A DNA stretch of 64,000 nt from Butyrivibrio sp. VCB2006 (GCF_000420945.1 NZ_ATVX01000005.1:1-64000), one strand, 5' to 3'. Numbered from the stretch's first letter, positions 25,206 to 34,033 are shown. Numbers and translations: made by a program. Notes: generated from the letters alone by a model not told the origin.

Positions 25206-25379
25206 ATGGAAACCTGGTTTTATGTTGTTGAAAGTATCGACGGCGACTACGCAAACTTACGCAGAACAGATATTGAATCTTCGGACCTGAAGCTTGTGGC
25301 GAGAGCACTTCTGCCTGAGGGAATAGCGGAGGGAACCAAGCTGAAATACGAGCTGATGCAGTATTCGATTGTTGAGTAA
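25206..25379 (+). CDS. Small conserved beta-rich protein, unknown
   Basis: This 57-aa protein begins METWFYVVESIDGDYANLRR and ends GTKLKYELMQYSIVE. AAAAGGAGAAAACT precedes the ATG, 12 nt after the AlkZ-related gene, so it is co-transcribed. The family occurs in Lachnospiraceae without known function. Its 13 C-terminal codons are duplicated directly downstream. Confidence 0.72.
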   Translation: METWFYVVESIDGDYANLRRTDIESSDLKLVARALLPEGIAEGTKLKYELMQYSIVE

Positions 25380-25420
25380 AGCTTGAGTATGAATTGATGC
25401 AGCATGCGATTGCCAAGTAA
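25338..25420 (+). repeat. Duplicated C-terminal coding segment, period 41 bp
   Basis: The first copy encodes KLKYELMQYSIVE-stop. The second, starting at 25379 in another phase, encodes KLEYELMQHAIAK-stop. Differences fall mainly at codon third positions or are conservative replacements. Confidence 0.85.
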
Positions 25421-25474
25421 TAACTAAGCGAACTGCAAATCCATATGAAGAAAAAAAGATTTTACAAAATGTAA

Positions 25475-25535
25475 TTGACAGATACCCCTCTAGGGTATAT
25501 ATTGTGTTTAAAGGCAATATACCCTAGTGGGGTAT
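25475..25535 (+). promoter_or_regulatory. csoR-copA promoter with two CsoR-type operators
   Basis: TTGACA (25475-25480) and TATATT (25498-25503) are 17 bp apart. The palindromic ATACCCCTCTAGGGTAT (25482-25498) fills the spacer, and the near reverse complement ATACCCTAGTGGGGTAT lies at 25519-25535. G-tract palindromes with TATACC flanks are the hallmark of CsoR sites, so apo-CsoR bound here would block RNA polymerase until copper is sensed. Confidence 0.85.
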
Positions 25536-25553
25536 TTTTATGGAGAAAAAGAT

Positions 25554-25889
25554 ATGTCTGAGAACGCAAACAACATGGAAGAAATGAATGAATGTTGCCC
25601 ACACTGCTCCGGTAAACACAAGGACAGAGACGACAAGGAAAAAAGAGATCTCATGAACAGACTCAAGAGAATCGAAGGTCAGGTACGTGGCGTTGAGGGA
25701 ATGCTTGAAAACGACGCATACTGCACTGACATCCTGATTCAGGTCTCTGCCATCACCAGTGCACTTAACAGCTTTAACAAGGTTCTTTTGGCGAACCATA
25801 TGAGAAGCTGCGTGGCTGACAACATTCGCGAAGGTAACGATGAGATTATTGATGAGCTTGTAGTTACGCTGCAGAAGCTCATGAAGTGA
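25554..25889 (+). CDS. csoR: CsoR-family copper-sensing repressor
   Basis: This 111-aa helical repressor has the diagnostic Cys-His-Cys copper site: Cys in AYCTDIL, and His and Cys in NHMRSCV. The N-terminal CCPHCSGKH adds a possible extra metal-binding tail. Helix RLKRIEGQVRGVEGML is typical. ATG 25554 follows ATGGAGAAAAAG. It is probably autoregulated through the two palindromes upstream and controls copA, 80 nt downstream. Confidence 0.93.
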   Translation: MSENANNMEEMNECCPHCSGKHKDRDDKEKRDLMNRLKRIEGQVRGVEGMLENDAYCTDILIQVSAITSALNSFNKVLLANHMRSCVADNIREGNDEIIDELVVTLQKLMK

Positions 25890-25970
25890 CCTATGGAAAC
25901 CGAGTAGAAGTATGTGAAATGCTAAGGGGACTGGGGTGATTGCATCTTGTAGTCCCCGAAAGGAATAACT

Positions 25971-28682
25971 ATGGAACAATACAATGTAACCGGAATGAGC
26001 TGCGCCGCGTGCCAGGCCAGAGTTGAGAAGGCAGTAAATGCCATCGACGGCGTAGAGAGCTGCGCTGTGAGCCTTCTCACCAACTCCATGGGCGTTGAGG
26101 GCAGCGCATCTAGCGAGGAAATAATCAAGGCAGTAGAGGCAGCAGGCTACGGCGCAAGCCTCAAGAAAGCTGGTAAAGTGGCCGCCTCCGCGGCAAACTA
26201 CGATGATTCGTTAAAAGATACAGAGACACCGGTACTTAAAAAGAGACTCATAGCCTCAGTAATATTGCTGATCCCACTGATGTACGTCTCAATGGGACAC
26301 ATGCTGTGGAACTGGCCATTGCCGACCTTTCTTGATGGCAATCACGTGGCAATGGGAATCTATGAGCTCCTCATAGCCGGATTTATCATGGTGATAAACC
26401 AGAAGTTCTTTATCAGCGGATTCAAGGGCCTCATTCACAGATTCCCCAACATGGACACGCTGGTGGCCCTTGGAGCTACTGCATCCTACGCATACAGCGT
26501 ATACGCCCTTTTCGCTATGACTGGTGCAGTGATGAATGGCGCCACAGACAAGGTCATGTACTTCATGGACCAATTTTATTATGAATCTGCCGCAACAATC
26601 CTGACTCTCATCACAGTGGGCAAGACCCTTGAGGCCAGATCGAAAGGCAAAACAACAGATGCTCTTAAGTCACTTATGAAGCTGGCACCCAAGACCGCAG
26701 TTATTCTTGAAGGCGGTGAAGAGAAGACTGTCTCTATAGAAGAAGTAGCAGTTGGTGACAGATTCGTGGTAAGGCCCGGCGACAGCATACCTGTGGATGG
26801 TATTGTAAAAGAGGGAGCAAGCGCCGTTAACGAGTCGGCCCTCACCGGAGAAAGCGTTCCGGTGGAGAAGCAGATCGGAGACAAGGTCTCTGCTGCAACC
26901 ATCAATACCTCAGGCTACATGGTATGCGAGGCCACAAGAGTTGGCGAGGACACTACCCTTGCCGGAATCATCCGAATGGTCAGCGATGCCGCTGCAACCA
27001 AGGCACCAATTGCCAAGATCGCAGACAGAGTATCAGGGGTATTCGTGCCCACAGTAATCGGAATTTCTTTGGTCACCTTTATCGTGTGGCTTCTGGTAGG
27101 ACAGACCTTTGGATACGCCATGGCAAGAGCTGTTTCGGTTCTCGTAATCAGCTGCCCATGTGCTTTGGGATTGGCAACTCCGGTTGCCATAATGGTTGGA
27201 AACGGCGTTGGTGCTAGGAACGGAATTCTGTTCAAGACCGCAGCGGTCCAGGAGCTTACAGGTAAGACCCAGATCGTGGCCCTTGATAAGACTGGAACCA
27301 TAACAACAGGAATTATGCAGGTTACAGACCTCCTTCCTGTAGAGGGAGCCCTGGAAAAAGACCTGCTTACCGCAGCATATGCACTTGAAGCCAAGAGTGA
27401 GCACCCAATTTCAAAAGCTATTGTTGAATATGCAAAAGAGAAAATGGCAGAGCTTAAGGACGTTGCAGAGTTTGAAGCTCTTCCTGGAAACGGACTTAAG
27501 GGAAAGCTTGATGGAGTTACAATCACTGGTGGTAATACGAAGTTTATTTCGGGAATTCTGGATAACCAGAAATTAACCCAAATAATAGTAAAGAACACTT
27601 ATGCTAACACGGATGGAGTAAGTGCTTCTAGCTGTATAGACCAACTTGCATCTCAGGGTAAGACACCGGTTCTTTTCACCGAGGGTAATAACCTTATTGG
27701 AATAATTGCAGTTGCTGATACAATAAAAGAGGACACACCTCAGGCAGTGTCCGAGCTCAAGAACATGGGCATCCATGTGGTGATGCTGACCGGAGACAAT
27801 GAGATCACAGCTAGGGCCATTGCAGATCAGGCAGGAGTTGATGAAGTCGTAGCCGGAGTTCTGCCCGACGGAAAAGAGGCAGTTATCAGGAAGCTCATGG
27901 AAAAGGGAAAGGTTGCCATGGTTGGCGATGGAATAAACGACGCCCCGGCTCTTACCCGCGCAGATGTTGGAATAGCTATTGGAGCAGGAACTGATATCGC
28001 CATAGATACAGCAGACGTTGTTCTTATGAAGAGCAGCATTAGTGATGTGGCAGCAGCCATCAGGATTTCCAGAGCTACCATCAAGAATATTCACGAGAAC
28101 CTGTTCTGGGCATTCTTCTACAACGTTATTGGAATACCCCTTGCTGCAGGCTGTTATGTGGCTGCTTTCGGATGGACTCTCAACCCAATGTTCGGAGCAG
28201 CAGCCATGGGCCTTTCAAGCTTCTGCGTAGTATCCAATGCGCTTAGGCTAAATTGGCTCAAGGTTCACGATGGAACTAAGGATAAGACAGTAAAAAATCC
28301 AATCAATTACAGGATCATCCAGTCGGATAATAATCAGACTGACAAGGATATCAATGATAAAGATGTCAAAGATAGAGATATCAAAGACAGAGACATCAAA
28401 GAAAAAGAAACCAAAGAAAAAGATATCAAAGGCAAAGATATAAATGAAAAGGAAATCAAAGAAAAGGAGAATAAAGAAATGAAGATCAAAGTTAATGGAA
28501 TGATGTGTGCACACTGTGAGGCTCATGTAAAGAAGGCTCTTGAGGCAATTGATGGAATCGAAACAGCAGTAGCTTCCCACGAGGAGAACCTTGTAACTAT
28601 CACAAACTCCAAGGACGTTGACGAGGAGCTCATTAAGGCAGCAGTTACAGAAGCCGGCTATGAGTACGCAGGAATCGCGTGA
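25971..28682 (+). CDS. copA: Copper-exporting P1B-type ATPase with N- and C-terminal HMA domains
   Basis: This 903-aa protein has an N-terminal heavy-metal domain [11 protein letters not shown], a membrane domain with the ion-binding CPC in [11 protein letters not shown], the phosphorylated aspartate in DKTGTITTG, the actuator [10 protein letters not shown] and the hinge [12 protein letters not shown]. After the last helices (about residue 770) comes a roughly 55-residue Lys/Asp/Glu/Ile linker built of imperfect 6-residue repeats, then a second HMA domain [14 protein letters not shown]-terminal HMA domains on CopA are uncommon and look like a fused CopZ chaperone. Confidence 0.95.
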   Translation: MEQYNVTGMSCAACQARVEKAVNAIDGVESCAVSLLTNSMGVEGSASSEEIIKAVEAAGYGASLKKAGKVAASAANYDDSLKDTETPVLKKRLIASVILLIPLMYVSMGHMLWNWPLPTFLDGNHVAMGIYELLIAGFIMVINQKFFISGFKGLIHRFPNMDTLVALGATASYAYSVYALFAMTGAVMNGATDKVMYFMDQFYYESAATILTLITVGKTLEARSKGKTTDALKSLMKLAPKTAVILEGGEEKTVSIEEVAVGDRFVVRPGDSIPVDGIVKEGASAVNESALTGESVPVEKQIGDKVSAATINTSGYMVCEATRVGEDTTLAGIIRMVSDAAATKAPIAKIADRVSGVFVPTVIGISLVTFIVWLLVGQTFGYAMARAVSVLVISCPCALGLATPVAIMVGNGVGARNGILFKTAAVQELTGKTQIVALDKTGTITTGIMQVTDLLPVEGALEKDLLTAAYALEAKSEHPISKAIVEYAKEKMAELKDVAEFEALPGNGLKGKLDGVTITGGNTKFISGILDNQKLTQIIVKNTYANTDGVSASSCIDQLASQGKTPVLFTEGNNLIGIIAVADTIKEDTPQAVSELKNMGIHVVMLTGDNEITARAIADQAGVDEVVAGVLPDGKEAVIRKLMEKGKVAMVGDGINDAPALTRADVGIAIGAGTDIAIDTADVVLMKSSISDVAAAIRISRATIKNIHENLFWAFFYNVIGIPLAAGCYVAAFGWTLNPMFGAAAMGLSSFCVVSNALRLNWLKVHDGTKDKTVKNPINYRIIQSDNNQTDKDINDKDVKDRDIKDRDIKEKETKEKDIKGKDINEKEIKEKENKEMKIKVNGMMCAHCEAHVKKALEAIDGIETAVASHEENLVTITNSKDVDEELIKAAVTEAGYEYAGIA
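28464..28682 (+). other. Possible internal translation start producing a CopZ-like chaperone
   Basis: Within copA, AAGGAG (28464-28469) lies 9 nt before an in-frame ATG (28479) that begins exactly at the C-terminal HMA domain ([17 protein letters not shown]). Translation from here would give a 67-residue CopZ-like protein. The A-rich linker makes a chance Shine-Dalgarno fairly likely. Confidence 0.4.
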
Positions 28683-28786
28683 GACAGAAAGAAATTGACG
28701 AGCAGAATACTTATGCAAGGTCAATAATAAGACATATGGAAGAAGTGGGAACAGACATCAAGCAAAGCCTGAATAGAGGATTATAA
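28679..28786 (+). CDS. Small frame overlapping the copA stop
   Basis: GTG 28679 overlaps the copA stop (GTGA) and opens 35 codons reading [20 protein letters not shown] through IKQSLNRGL. The composition is charged and helical with protein-like codon use. It could be a coupled small protein or a gene remnant; unrecognised. Confidence 0.4.
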   Translation: MRQKEIDEQNTYARSIIRHMEEVGTDIKQSLNRGL

Positions 28787-28812
28787 AAGTTAAAAACTAC
28801 GCTATTGATTAT

Positions 28813-28858
28813 GATATGTACCCTCTTTATTGGATATCCAGTAAGGAGGGTACATATC
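28813..28858. repeat. 46-bp near-perfect palindrome
   Basis: GATATGTACCCTCTTTATTG is followed by its near reverse complement CAGTAAGGAGGGTACATATC, centred on TGGATATCCA, with almost no loop. Only about two positions per arm deviate, as G-U pairs in RNA. No T-run follows at once, so it is not a textbook terminator. It lies between the copper locus and the ArsC-like gene. Confidence 0.85.
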
Positions 28859-28923
28859 TTAAGAAATGACGCAGTTTTTTGTTATAATTAGAACAATGAC
28901 AATAATTAAAAAGAGGTACGAGG

Positions 28924-29265
28924 ATGAATATCCAGATTTTTGGCACCAAGAAGTGCAACGACACCAAGAAAGCAGAGCGTTTCTTCAAAGAGCGCAATAT
29001 CAAATATCAGTTTATTGATCTTAAGGAGAAGGGCCTTAGCAAGGGCGAGCTCACATCCGTGGCAAGCGCTGTTGGCGGCGTCATGAGCATGGTCAACCCA
29101 GATGCCAAGGACAAGGACACAGTAGCCCTTATCCAGTACATTGCAGATGAGGACAAGTTCGACAAACTCCTTGAGAACCAGCAGATCATCAAGACCCCTG
29201 TGGTCAGAAACGGCAGACAGGCCACTCTTGGCTATCAGCCGGATGTATGGAAAAAGTGGGAATAA
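28924..29265 (+). CDS. ArsC/Spx-family thioredoxin-fold protein
   Basis: This 113-aa protein with MNIQIFGTKKCNDTKKAERF has a single N-terminal cysteine in the ArsC/Spx/YffB position. It also has the conserved DLKEKGLSKGEL and KTPVVRNGRQATLGYQPDVW. The second Cys of Spx (CxxC) is absent, so it is closer to YffB/ArsC-like proteins. Arsenate reduction is not assured. AAAGAGGTACGAGG precedes the start. Confidence 0.85.
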   Translation: MNIQIFGTKKCNDTKKAERFFKERNIKYQFIDLKEKGLSKGELTSVASAVGGVMSMVNPDAKDKDTVALIQYIADEDKFDKLLENQQIIKTPVVRNGRQATLGYQPDVWKKWE

Positions 29266-29280
29266 GAGACATAGATAACT

Positions 29281-31446
29281 ATGGATAAGCCAAATTTTAA
29301 AGACCTAAAAAAGCTGATAAAGGCAATCGACGACACAAATGCCACCTTCAAAAGCATCTACAATGACAGGGATATTCAGGCAAACAATATCAAGCATCTG
29401 TGCAACAAGATTGCAGGGAACCAGGCTCGTAAGGACCTTTGTAATGTTTCTGTGGATGAGCTTAAAAACGCCAAAGCAGGAATCCGTGTGCAGGCCCTTA
29501 TTGATGCCGGGTACACCACCTTTGGGCAGATAGTTAAGGCTACTGACTACGAAATACAGGCAGTTGACGGCATTGGAGAAAAGCAGACTGAGGCAATAAG
29601 AAATGTCATTACCGAATTTGCCAATAGCCTTGCCTCCAGAGTCACAATCCGCCTGGATGCAGATCCCCAGGCAGAAAACCCGGAGGATAACGCAGCCCTA
29701 ATTACAGAGATTGCCAATTACCTTAATAGTGAAAAAGTTAGAAAAGAAGCATTGGAAGCAGCACAGAACCTCGATGTTTATGCCCTGAAGATTAAGGATA
29801 GCGGCATCATAAGAAACGGCGTCCACTGGATCTTTTCATCTGCTACCACCAAGCAAAAGACCGTGGCCATGGCAGATGATATATATGAGTTTTGCAACAG
29901 TGCATTCTTTAATAAGATGCTTCACACTATCGACTTGTATCAGGAAGCATCCCATACATCTCAGAGTGTTGCACTAGAGTCATTTAATACCAACAGCGCA
30001 GACTTCTATGCACTTCTGGAAAGCCTTGGCAATGCTACAGGAAACAAACCCTTTGTATATGACAGCATTCCCGCCCAGCTTGCAGAAGAAATAAATGAGA
30101 CACAGCTCAATCTCGATGAGTTTTGCGGAACACTAAGAGCATATCAAGCCTTTGGAGCCAAGTACATTCTCCATCAGAACAAAGTCCTCCTGGGGGATGA
30201 GATGGGACTTGGTAAGACCATCCAGGCCATTGCCGCCATGTCCCACATACAGGCAACAAAGAAAGATAAATGTCATTTTCTCATTGTCTGTCCTGCCAGC
30301 GTCCTCATTAACTGGGCAAGAGAACTTAAGAAGTTCAGCAGAATAGAAGCCTATATTGTACATGGCCAGACCCTCGAGGATTCTTTTAACAGATGGAGGG
30401 AAAACGGCGGCGCAGCCATAACCAACTACGAATCCATGGGCAAGATTGTGGACCGCATCGACAACCACATGTCACTGGCCATGCTGGTCATCGACGAAGC
30501 CCATTACATGAAGAATCCTGATGCAAAAAGAACTATGTACATCCGAAGGCTCGACAACGAGTCCGAGAGAATTCTTTTGATGACAGGCACGCCCCTTGAA
30601 AACCGCGTGGATGAAATGTGCAACCTCATAGATTTTGTCCGCCCTGATATGACCAAGGAGGTAAAAGAGCTGGCGAATATCAGCCACCTTCCTCAGTTCA
30701 AGGAAAGCCTCGCTCCCGTTTATATCAGAAGAACAAGACAGCAGGTTCTCAAGGAACTTCCTGAGATTGCTCAGGAACAGGAGTGGTGTAGCCTTACAGA
30801 TTCGGACAGAGATGCTTACAAAGATGCCATCCTCAGTGGAAGCTTCTCCGACATGAGAAGAGTTTCCTTCCTTCAGGACGACATGGCCACCTCTTCCAAG
30901 TGCGCGAGATTGTTAGAGCTTCTTGATCAGGCCAGAGACCAGGGTAGAAAGGTCATCATATACTCTTTTTACAAAGAAACAATTTCCAAAGTCAGCGCCC
31001 TTTTGGGCAGCAGATGCATTGGCGTTATCAGCGGAGATACCAAGATGGCCACAAGGCAGTTCCTGGTGGATAAGCTGGCAGATGCCCCCGGGGGAAGCGT
31101 TCTGGTGAGCCAGATTATAGCAGGCGGTGTTGGACTTAACATCCAGGCGGCCAGCATCGTGGTCTTCTGCGAACCTCAGATCAAGCCTTCATTGGAAAGC
31201 CAGGCTCTTTCAAGAGTCTACAGAATGGGCCAGGTCAGAAACGTCCTTGTGTACAGGCTTCTTTGCCCCGATACAATTGACGACCAGATGATGCTGATCC
31301 TCGATGAGAAGCAGATGGAATTTGATAATTATGCCGACGAATCCGTTGTTGCAGGTGCTTTTGACAACATCATGGACAAGGAATGGATCACCAAGGCAAT
31401 AGAACAAGAAAGACAGAAATACTTACCTGCGGTTTATGGAGCTTAA
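29281..31446 (+). CDS. SNF2-family helicase with N-terminal helix-hairpin-helix
   Basis: This 721-aa protein has a helix-hairpin-helix-like segment at about residues 60-115 (FGQIVKATDYEIQAVDGIGE). It has the SNF2 ATPase motifs LLGDEMGLGKTIQA (Walker A), VIDEAHYMKN (motif II), LMTGTPLENR (motif III) and the C-terminal lobe with QIIAGGVGLNIQAAS and SQALSRVYRMGQ. Members are dsDNA translocases that remodel protein-DNA complexes. It begins 15 nt after the ArsC-like gene. No methylase or nuclease partner is adjacent, so a defence role is not supported. Confidence 0.93.
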   Translation: MDKPNFKDLKKLIKAIDDTNATFKSIYNDRDIQANNIKHLCNKIAGNQARKDLCNVSVDELKNAKAGIRVQALIDAGYTTFGQIVKATDYEIQAVDGIGEKQTEAIRNVITEFANSLASRVTIRLDADPQAENPEDNAALITEIANYLNSEKVRKEALEAAQNLDVYALKIKDSGIIRNGVHWIFSSATTKQKTVAMADDIYEFCNSAFFNKMLHTIDLYQEASHTSQSVALESFNTNSADFYALLESLGNATGNKPFVYDSIPAQLAEEINETQLNLDEFCGTLRAYQAFGAKYILHQNKVLLGDEMGLGKTIQAIAAMSHIQATKKDKCHFLIVCPASVLINWARELKKFSRIEAYIVHGQTLEDSFNRWRENGGAAITNYESMGKIVDRIDNHMSLAMLVIDEAHYMKNPDAKRTMYIRRLDNESERILLMTGTPLENRVDEMCNLIDFVRPDMTKEVKELANISHLPQFKESLAPVYIRRTRQQVLKELPEIAQEQEWCSLTDSDRDAYKDAILSGSFSDMRRVSFLQDDMATSSKCARLLELLDQARDQGRKVIIYSFYKETISKVSALLGSRCIGVISGDTKMATRQFLVDKLADAPGGSVLVSQIIAGGVGLNIQAASIVVFCEPQIKPSLESQALSRVYRMGQVRNVLVYRLLCPDTIDDQMMLILDEKQMEFDNYADESVVAGAFDNIMDKEWITKAIEQERQKYLPAVYGA

Positions 31447-31508
31447 ATAGATTACAGGTAGATTAGGAATGACAATTGATTTACTGAATGCTAATACGGA
31501 GAAGAATA

Positions 31509-32276
31509 ATGACTATAGATCAGATTATTTCAATAGTAAAGGAAGCCGGAGACATACTACTTACTGCTAAGCGTCCTAAGATCATGGAGAAGTCAGGACA
31601 TGCCAACTTCGTCACTGAGACAGATGAGAAAGTTCAGAGATTTCTGGTGGAGAGATTTAAGAGAATTCTTCCTGAGGCCGAATTCCTTGGAGAAGAGGAC
31701 GGCCAGGATGTCTTTTCCGCCAAGATGGCAAGCGGATACTGCTTCGTCATTGACCCGATAGATGGAACCTCAAACTTCATCTATGAGTATCGACCATCAG
31801 TTATATCAGTGGGCCTCCTTAAGGACGGCAAGCCCTACATGGCAGTTGTCTACAATCCTTACGACGACATGATGTTCTCTGCCACAGCAGGCCAGGGCGC
31901 CTTCATGAACGGCGAAAAGATCATGTCCTCCGAAGCCCCGCTTTCCGAGCAGCTTGCATGCTTTGGTACCGCGCCTTACTACGAGGAATACAGAGACAAA
32001 TCCTTTGACATTGCCAAAAACCTCCTTCCTCTCTGTGTCGACCTTCGTAGATCCGGCACCGCCGCCTGGGATATGTGTAGCGTTGCCATTGGTCGTTGCG
32101 GCCTTTACTTCGAGCTCAAGATCCAGATCTGGGACTACGCCGCAGCAGCCCTCATCGCCAAGGAAGCAGGCTGCAGCGTCACCGACATCGACGGCAACCC
32201 CCTTTCCTACACCGGCGCCTCCTCAACTCTTTGCATGAGTCGTGGTGTAAAAGAAATCCCGGAGTGCTTTGGGTGA
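31509..32276 (+). CDS. Inositol monophosphatase-family phosphatase
   Basis: This 255-aa Mg-dependent sugar-phosphate phosphatase has EFLGEEDGQD (metal site 1), the signature VIDPIDGTSNFIYEYR and the C-terminal WDYAAAALIAKEAG. The family hydrolyses inositol phosphate, or 3'-phosphoadenosine phosphate or fructose bisphosphate in relatives. ATG 31509 is preceded by ACGGAGAAGA. Confidence 0.93.
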   Translation: MTIDQIISIVKEAGDILLTAKRPKIMEKSGHANFVTETDEKVQRFLVERFKRILPEAEFLGEEDGQDVFSAKMASGYCFVIDPIDGTSNFIYEYRPSVISVGLLKDGKPYMAVVYNPYDDMMFSATAGQGAFMNGEKIMSSEAPLSEQLACFGTAPYYEEYRDKSFDIAKNLLPLCVDLRRSGTAAWDMCSVAIGRCGLYFELKIQIWDYAAAALIAKEAGCSVTDIDGNPLSYTGASSTLCMSRGVKEIPECFG

Positions 32277-32368
32277 GCTTTTTCATGAGCTATTGTGATG
32301 GGGGATTGGACTAGGTGAGTGGGGAAATCGAAGAGATAATTGTGGTGGAATTGATTATAGGGGAGCTC

Positions 32369-32440
32369 GTAATAACAAGAATTAAGAATGGTTTCATTTG
32401 GTATTACCTGACTGGAGCGTTGTAGGACCAAACAGCACAT
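32369..32440. repeat. Dispersed copy of the ~53-bp hairpin repeat
   Basis: GTAATAACA (32369) is followed by TGGTATTACCTGACTGG (32399) and, 53 bp after the first arm, by GTAGGACCAAACAG (32422). These reproduce the left arm, the right arm plus trailer, and the next unit start of the 23.1-kb array. The rest of 32277-32602 holds no gene, only this copy, a terminator and the NUDIX leader. Confidence 0.8.
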
Positions 32441-32490
32441 TAAAGATAGAATTTATTCCAAAGGGTTTACAAAGGTAAGTAAATTTTCGA

Positions 32491-32521
32491 GGCTTTCACA
32501 TTTTTGTGAAAGCCTTTTTTT
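32491..32521 (+). terminator. Strong terminator upstream of the NUDIX gene
   Basis: GGCTTTCAC pairs perfectly with GTGAAAGCC, followed by T7. Confidence 0.9.
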
Positions 32522-32602
32522 GCCTCCATCAGAAGTGATAAAATAAAACCAATGCAAATGAATGAATAAAAGAAGAATAACAAGTATAGGAAACTAGCCA
32601 CC

Positions 32603-33130
32603 ATGGAATACATCGACATTTTCACCCGCTCCGGGCAGTACACCGGGGTTACCAGACCCAAGCATGATCCCAAAAAGCCCGGAGAATATTATAGACACGT
32701 CCTCATAATCATGAAGACAACAGAAAGCCCCGCGCCGGGAGAGGGCGAAGGACAATACATCGTTCAGCAGAGATCCCTCAAGGCCAAGTACTACCCGGGC
32801 AAGTGGGACATGACCGGAGGCGCTGTGATGGCAGGAGAGGAGCCAGAGGCAGCAGTCATAAGGGAAGTTCAGGAAGAACTGGATATAACAATTCCGGCAA
32901 AAGACCTGCAGTTGGCCTTCAACCGCATCGTAGATTGGGAGGATGGCACAGGCCTACTTCTCTCTGTATTCATGTGCAGAGTGGATGTGCCGGAAAGCGG
33001 CTTTAAATTTGACCCCAAAGAAGTAAATGACGTGAAAGTCATGCCCTTTAGTGAATTCCTTCATCACGTATCGGACCACAACGACGAAGATTTCTGCAAC
33101 GAACTGAAAGATATAGAAAAGATACTATGA
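32603..33130 (+). CDS. NUDIX hydrolase
   Basis: This 175-aa protein has the Nudix box GGAVMAGEEPEAAVIREVQEELDI... (G-x5-E-x7-REUxEE pattern) that coordinates Mg for pyrophosphate hydrolysis. The N-terminal MEYIDIFTRSGQYTGV resembles the isopentenyl-diphosphate isomerase-like Nudix subgroup. The substrate is unknown. Its stop region is the first unit of a three-copy tandem repeat leading into nfo. Confidence 0.88.
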   Translation: MEYIDIFTRSGQYTGVTRPKHDPKKPGEYYRHVLIIMKTTESPAPGEGEGQYIVQQRSLKAKYYPGKWDMTGGAVMAGEEPEAAVIREVQEELDITIPAKDLQLAFNRIVDWEDGTGLLLSVFMCRVDVPESGFKFDPKEVNDVKVMPFSEFLHHVSDHNDEDFCNELKDIEKIL

Positions 33131-33206
33131 ATATTCGACAGACCAAGGACATAGAAAAGAATCTATGAATATTCGACAGACCAAGGAGATAGAAAGAAAA
33201 CTATGA
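33111..33206 (+). repeat. Three-copy 38-bp repeat across a stop/start junction
   Basis: ATAGAAAAGAT-ACTATGA (ending 33130), ATAGAAAAGAATCTATGA (33151-33168) and ATAGAAAGAAAACTATGA (33189-33206) alternate with ATATTCGACAGACCAAGGA, period 38 bp. The first ATGA contains the NUDIX stop and the last contains the nfo start. Each internal copy carries its own AAGGA and ATG. Confidence 0.88.
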
Positions 33207-34033
33207 TATACATCGGATGTCACTTATCAGTTACAAACGGATACGAGGCCATGGGCCATCAGATGGTGGACTTTGGCGGAAGCACCTTTGCCTGGTTTAC
33301 GAGAAACCCTCGCGGCGGCAAATCCAAGGATGTCACCCCGGAAGACGTCAAGGCCTTACAGAACATACTTGAGGAAAAGAAATTTGGCAAGCTTGTAGCT
33401 CATGCCAGCTATACCATGAATCTTTGCTCCGCCAATCCTGACACTAGAGCCAACGGCCTTGATATGCTTCAGAAGGACCTGGAAAAAATGGAGGCTCTTC
33501 CCGGACAGTATTACAATTTCCATCCAGGTTCACACACAGGACAGGGCCCGGAGGTTGGAATAGAGCAGATAGCTGACGGCCTTAATAAAGCTCTTTTCCC
33601 GGAAATGCAGACAACTGTGCTCCTTGAGACCATGGCCGGAAAAGGCTCAGAAGTAGGAAGAAGTTTCGAGGAGCTTAAGGCAATCATCGACCGTGTAGAA
33701 CTAAATGATAAACTTGGGGTGTGCTTTGACACATGCCATACCTGGGATGCGGGTTACGACATAGTAAAAGACCTGGACGGCGTCCTTGACCGTTTCGACA
33801 AGATTATCGGCCTTGATAAGCTCAAGGCAGTACATTTTAATGACAGCAAGAATCAGTGCGGCGCCGCCAAAGACCGCCATGAGAAGCTCGGACAGGGCTT
33901 TATCGGAATGGAAGCAATGAAGCGATTTGCCATGCATCCGGCATTTGAGGGCCTCCCATTTATTCTCGAAACCCCTAACGATGATGACGGCTATATCCAG
34001 GAGATTGCCACAGTGAAAAGCTGGTTTGAATAA
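33203..34033 (+). CDS. nfo: Deoxyribonuclease IV (AP endonuclease)
   Basis: This 276-aa TIM-barrel enzyme uses three zinc ions to cut 5' of abasic sites. Family motifs are IGCHLSVTNGY, the NFHPGSHTGQG zinc-ligand segment, LLETMAGKGSEVG, GVCFDTCHTWDAGYD and KAVHFNDSKNQCGAAKDRH. The ATG is the last copy of the tandem repeat, with CCAAGGAGAT providing the ribosome site about 10 nt upstream. Confidence 0.95.
   Translation: MIYIGCHLSVTNGYEAMGHQMVDFGGSTFAWFTRNPRGGKSKDVTPEDVKALQNILEEKKFGKLVAHASYTMNLCSANPDTRANGLDMLQKDLEKMEALPGQYYNFHPGSHTGQGPEVGIEQIADGLNKALFPEMQTTVLLETMAGKGSEVGRSFEELKAIIDRVELNDKLGVCFDTCHTWDAGYDIVKDLDGVLDRFDKIIGLDKLKAVHFNDSKNQCGAAKDRHEKLGQGFIGMEAMKRFAMHPAFEGLPFILETPNDDDGYIQEIATVKSWFE

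Noticed and set aside
26915..28724. Long minus-strand frames opposite copA
   Set aside because: They are antisense shadows of the strongly coding copA frame, without ribosome sites or family motifs.
28813..28858. Terminal inverted repeats of an insertion sequence
   Set aside because: The two arms are directly adjacent with no transposase between them and no target-site duplication visible.
24135..31446. Defence island (HNH, SNF2 helicase)
   Set aside because: The HNH and SNF2 genes are about 5 kb apart, separated by copper and redox genes, with no methylase, protease or other typical defence partners.
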